DNA from: an uncultured Anaerosporobacter sp.
GTDB taxonomy: Bacteria; Bacillota; Clostridia; Lachnospirales; Lachnospiraceae
Assembly: GCA_945787925.1 (NCBI GenBank)
Contig: CALZJY010000154.1
Span: forward strand, 1-5,633
DNA length: 5,633 nt
Direction: 5' to 3'
Every line of letters starts with the position of its first letter. The first letter of the stretch is position 1. Below, in pieces: positions 5,482 through 5,633 of the stretch. The position numbers and the translations under genes were made by a program. The notes under the pieces are model-generated. The model did no database searches. It saw nothing but the letters and a program-made list of their open reading frames with translations, and was not told where the DNA came from.

Positions 5482-5633
5482 ATGGAAGCATATTTAGATA
5501 ATGCAGCAACGACGAGACCTTTTGACAGTGTCAGAGACATTATGGTAAAAACGATGGATGTAGATTATGGTAATCCATCTAGCATGCATATGAAAGGTGT
5601 AGAAGCTGAAAAATACGTAAGAGAAGCAAAAGA
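5482..5633 (+). CDS. Cysteine desulfurase, NifS/IscS family (5' end only)
   Basis: Only the first 50 codons and two bases are in the window. The protein starts MEAYLDNAATT; the DNAATT motif at 6-11 and YGNPSSMH at 29-36 are hallmarks of class V aminotransferase-fold cysteine desulfurases. These use pyridoxal phosphate to remove sulfur from cysteine and pass it on as a persulfide. The PLP lysine and catalytic cysteine lie beyond the window, so the subtype cannot be judged. AAAGGAG (5468-5474) is 7 nt before ATG. The gap from rsmE (5435-5481) holds only a weak GGGA/TCCC fold and a repeated CTAG, with no terminator, so cotranscription with rsmE is likely. In many clostridia such a gene precedes thiI for tRNA 4-thiouridine synthesis; that neighbour is a prediction for the next sequence, not something seen here. 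Confidence 0.93.
   Translation, partial: MEAYLDNAATTRPFDSVRDIMVKTMDVDYGNPSSMHMKGVEAEKYVREAK

Overview
This window looks like a chromosomal housekeeping region from a low-GC anaerobic Firmicute, most likely a member of the Lachnospiraceae (Clostridia). Three things point there. The DnaK is of the Gram-positive type, lacking the roughly 24-residue nucleotide-binding-domain segment present in E. coli. The strong Shine-Dalgarno sites and A/T-rich sigma-A promoters fit. So does the gene order grpE-dnaK-dnaJ-prmA-rsmE-cysteine desulfurase. The family assignment is from memory of related proteins, not from a search. All genes are on the + strand.

Layout: 1-129 is the 3' end of grpE. 200-2035 is dnaK, expected to be cotranscribed with grpE because no terminator or promoter is visible in the 70-bp gap. 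2036-2199 is an unusually structured gap holding a sigma-A-like promoter, a dyad covering it, and a very strong terminator hairpin. 2200-3357 is dnaJ, closed by a terminator at 3366-3394. 3441-3468 is a promoter for prmA (3517-4488), which is closed by a terminator at 4494-4525. 4559-4587 is a near-consensus promoter followed by a leader hairpin, then rsmE (4694-5434). After 47 bp without a clear terminator comes the start of a NifS/IscS-type cysteine desulfurase (5482 to the window edge). No intergenic stretch exceeds about 205 bp, and I see no mobile element, tRNA, rRNA or CRISPR.

How the genes work together: GrpE, DnaK and DnaJ form the Hsp70 folding machine (nucleotide exchange factor, ATPase chaperone, J-domain co-chaperone). 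PrmA and RsmE modify the ribosome (protein L11 and 16S rRNA U1498). The cysteine desulfurase supplies sulfur for tRNA thiolation or Fe-S cluster assembly.

Two points merit attention. First, DnaK appears to lack 11 residues immediately after its first ATP-binding motif (junction at residues 20-22). The deleted part covers the edge beta-strand and loop preceding RTTPS, and the junction sits on an Glu-Gly codon pair of the kind that normally occurs on both sides of the missing segment. That fits a short in-frame deletion between direct repeats, a sequencing or assembly error, or a clade-specific trait. Second, the dnaK-dnaJ and promoter-rsmE gaps share an arrangement of promoter, a short leader of about 25 nt, a strong hairpin with G-U pairs specific to the + strand RNA, and 44-50 nt to the start codon. 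This suggests leader attenuation or short leader RNAs. I found no clear evidence of a wholly new multi-gene system here.
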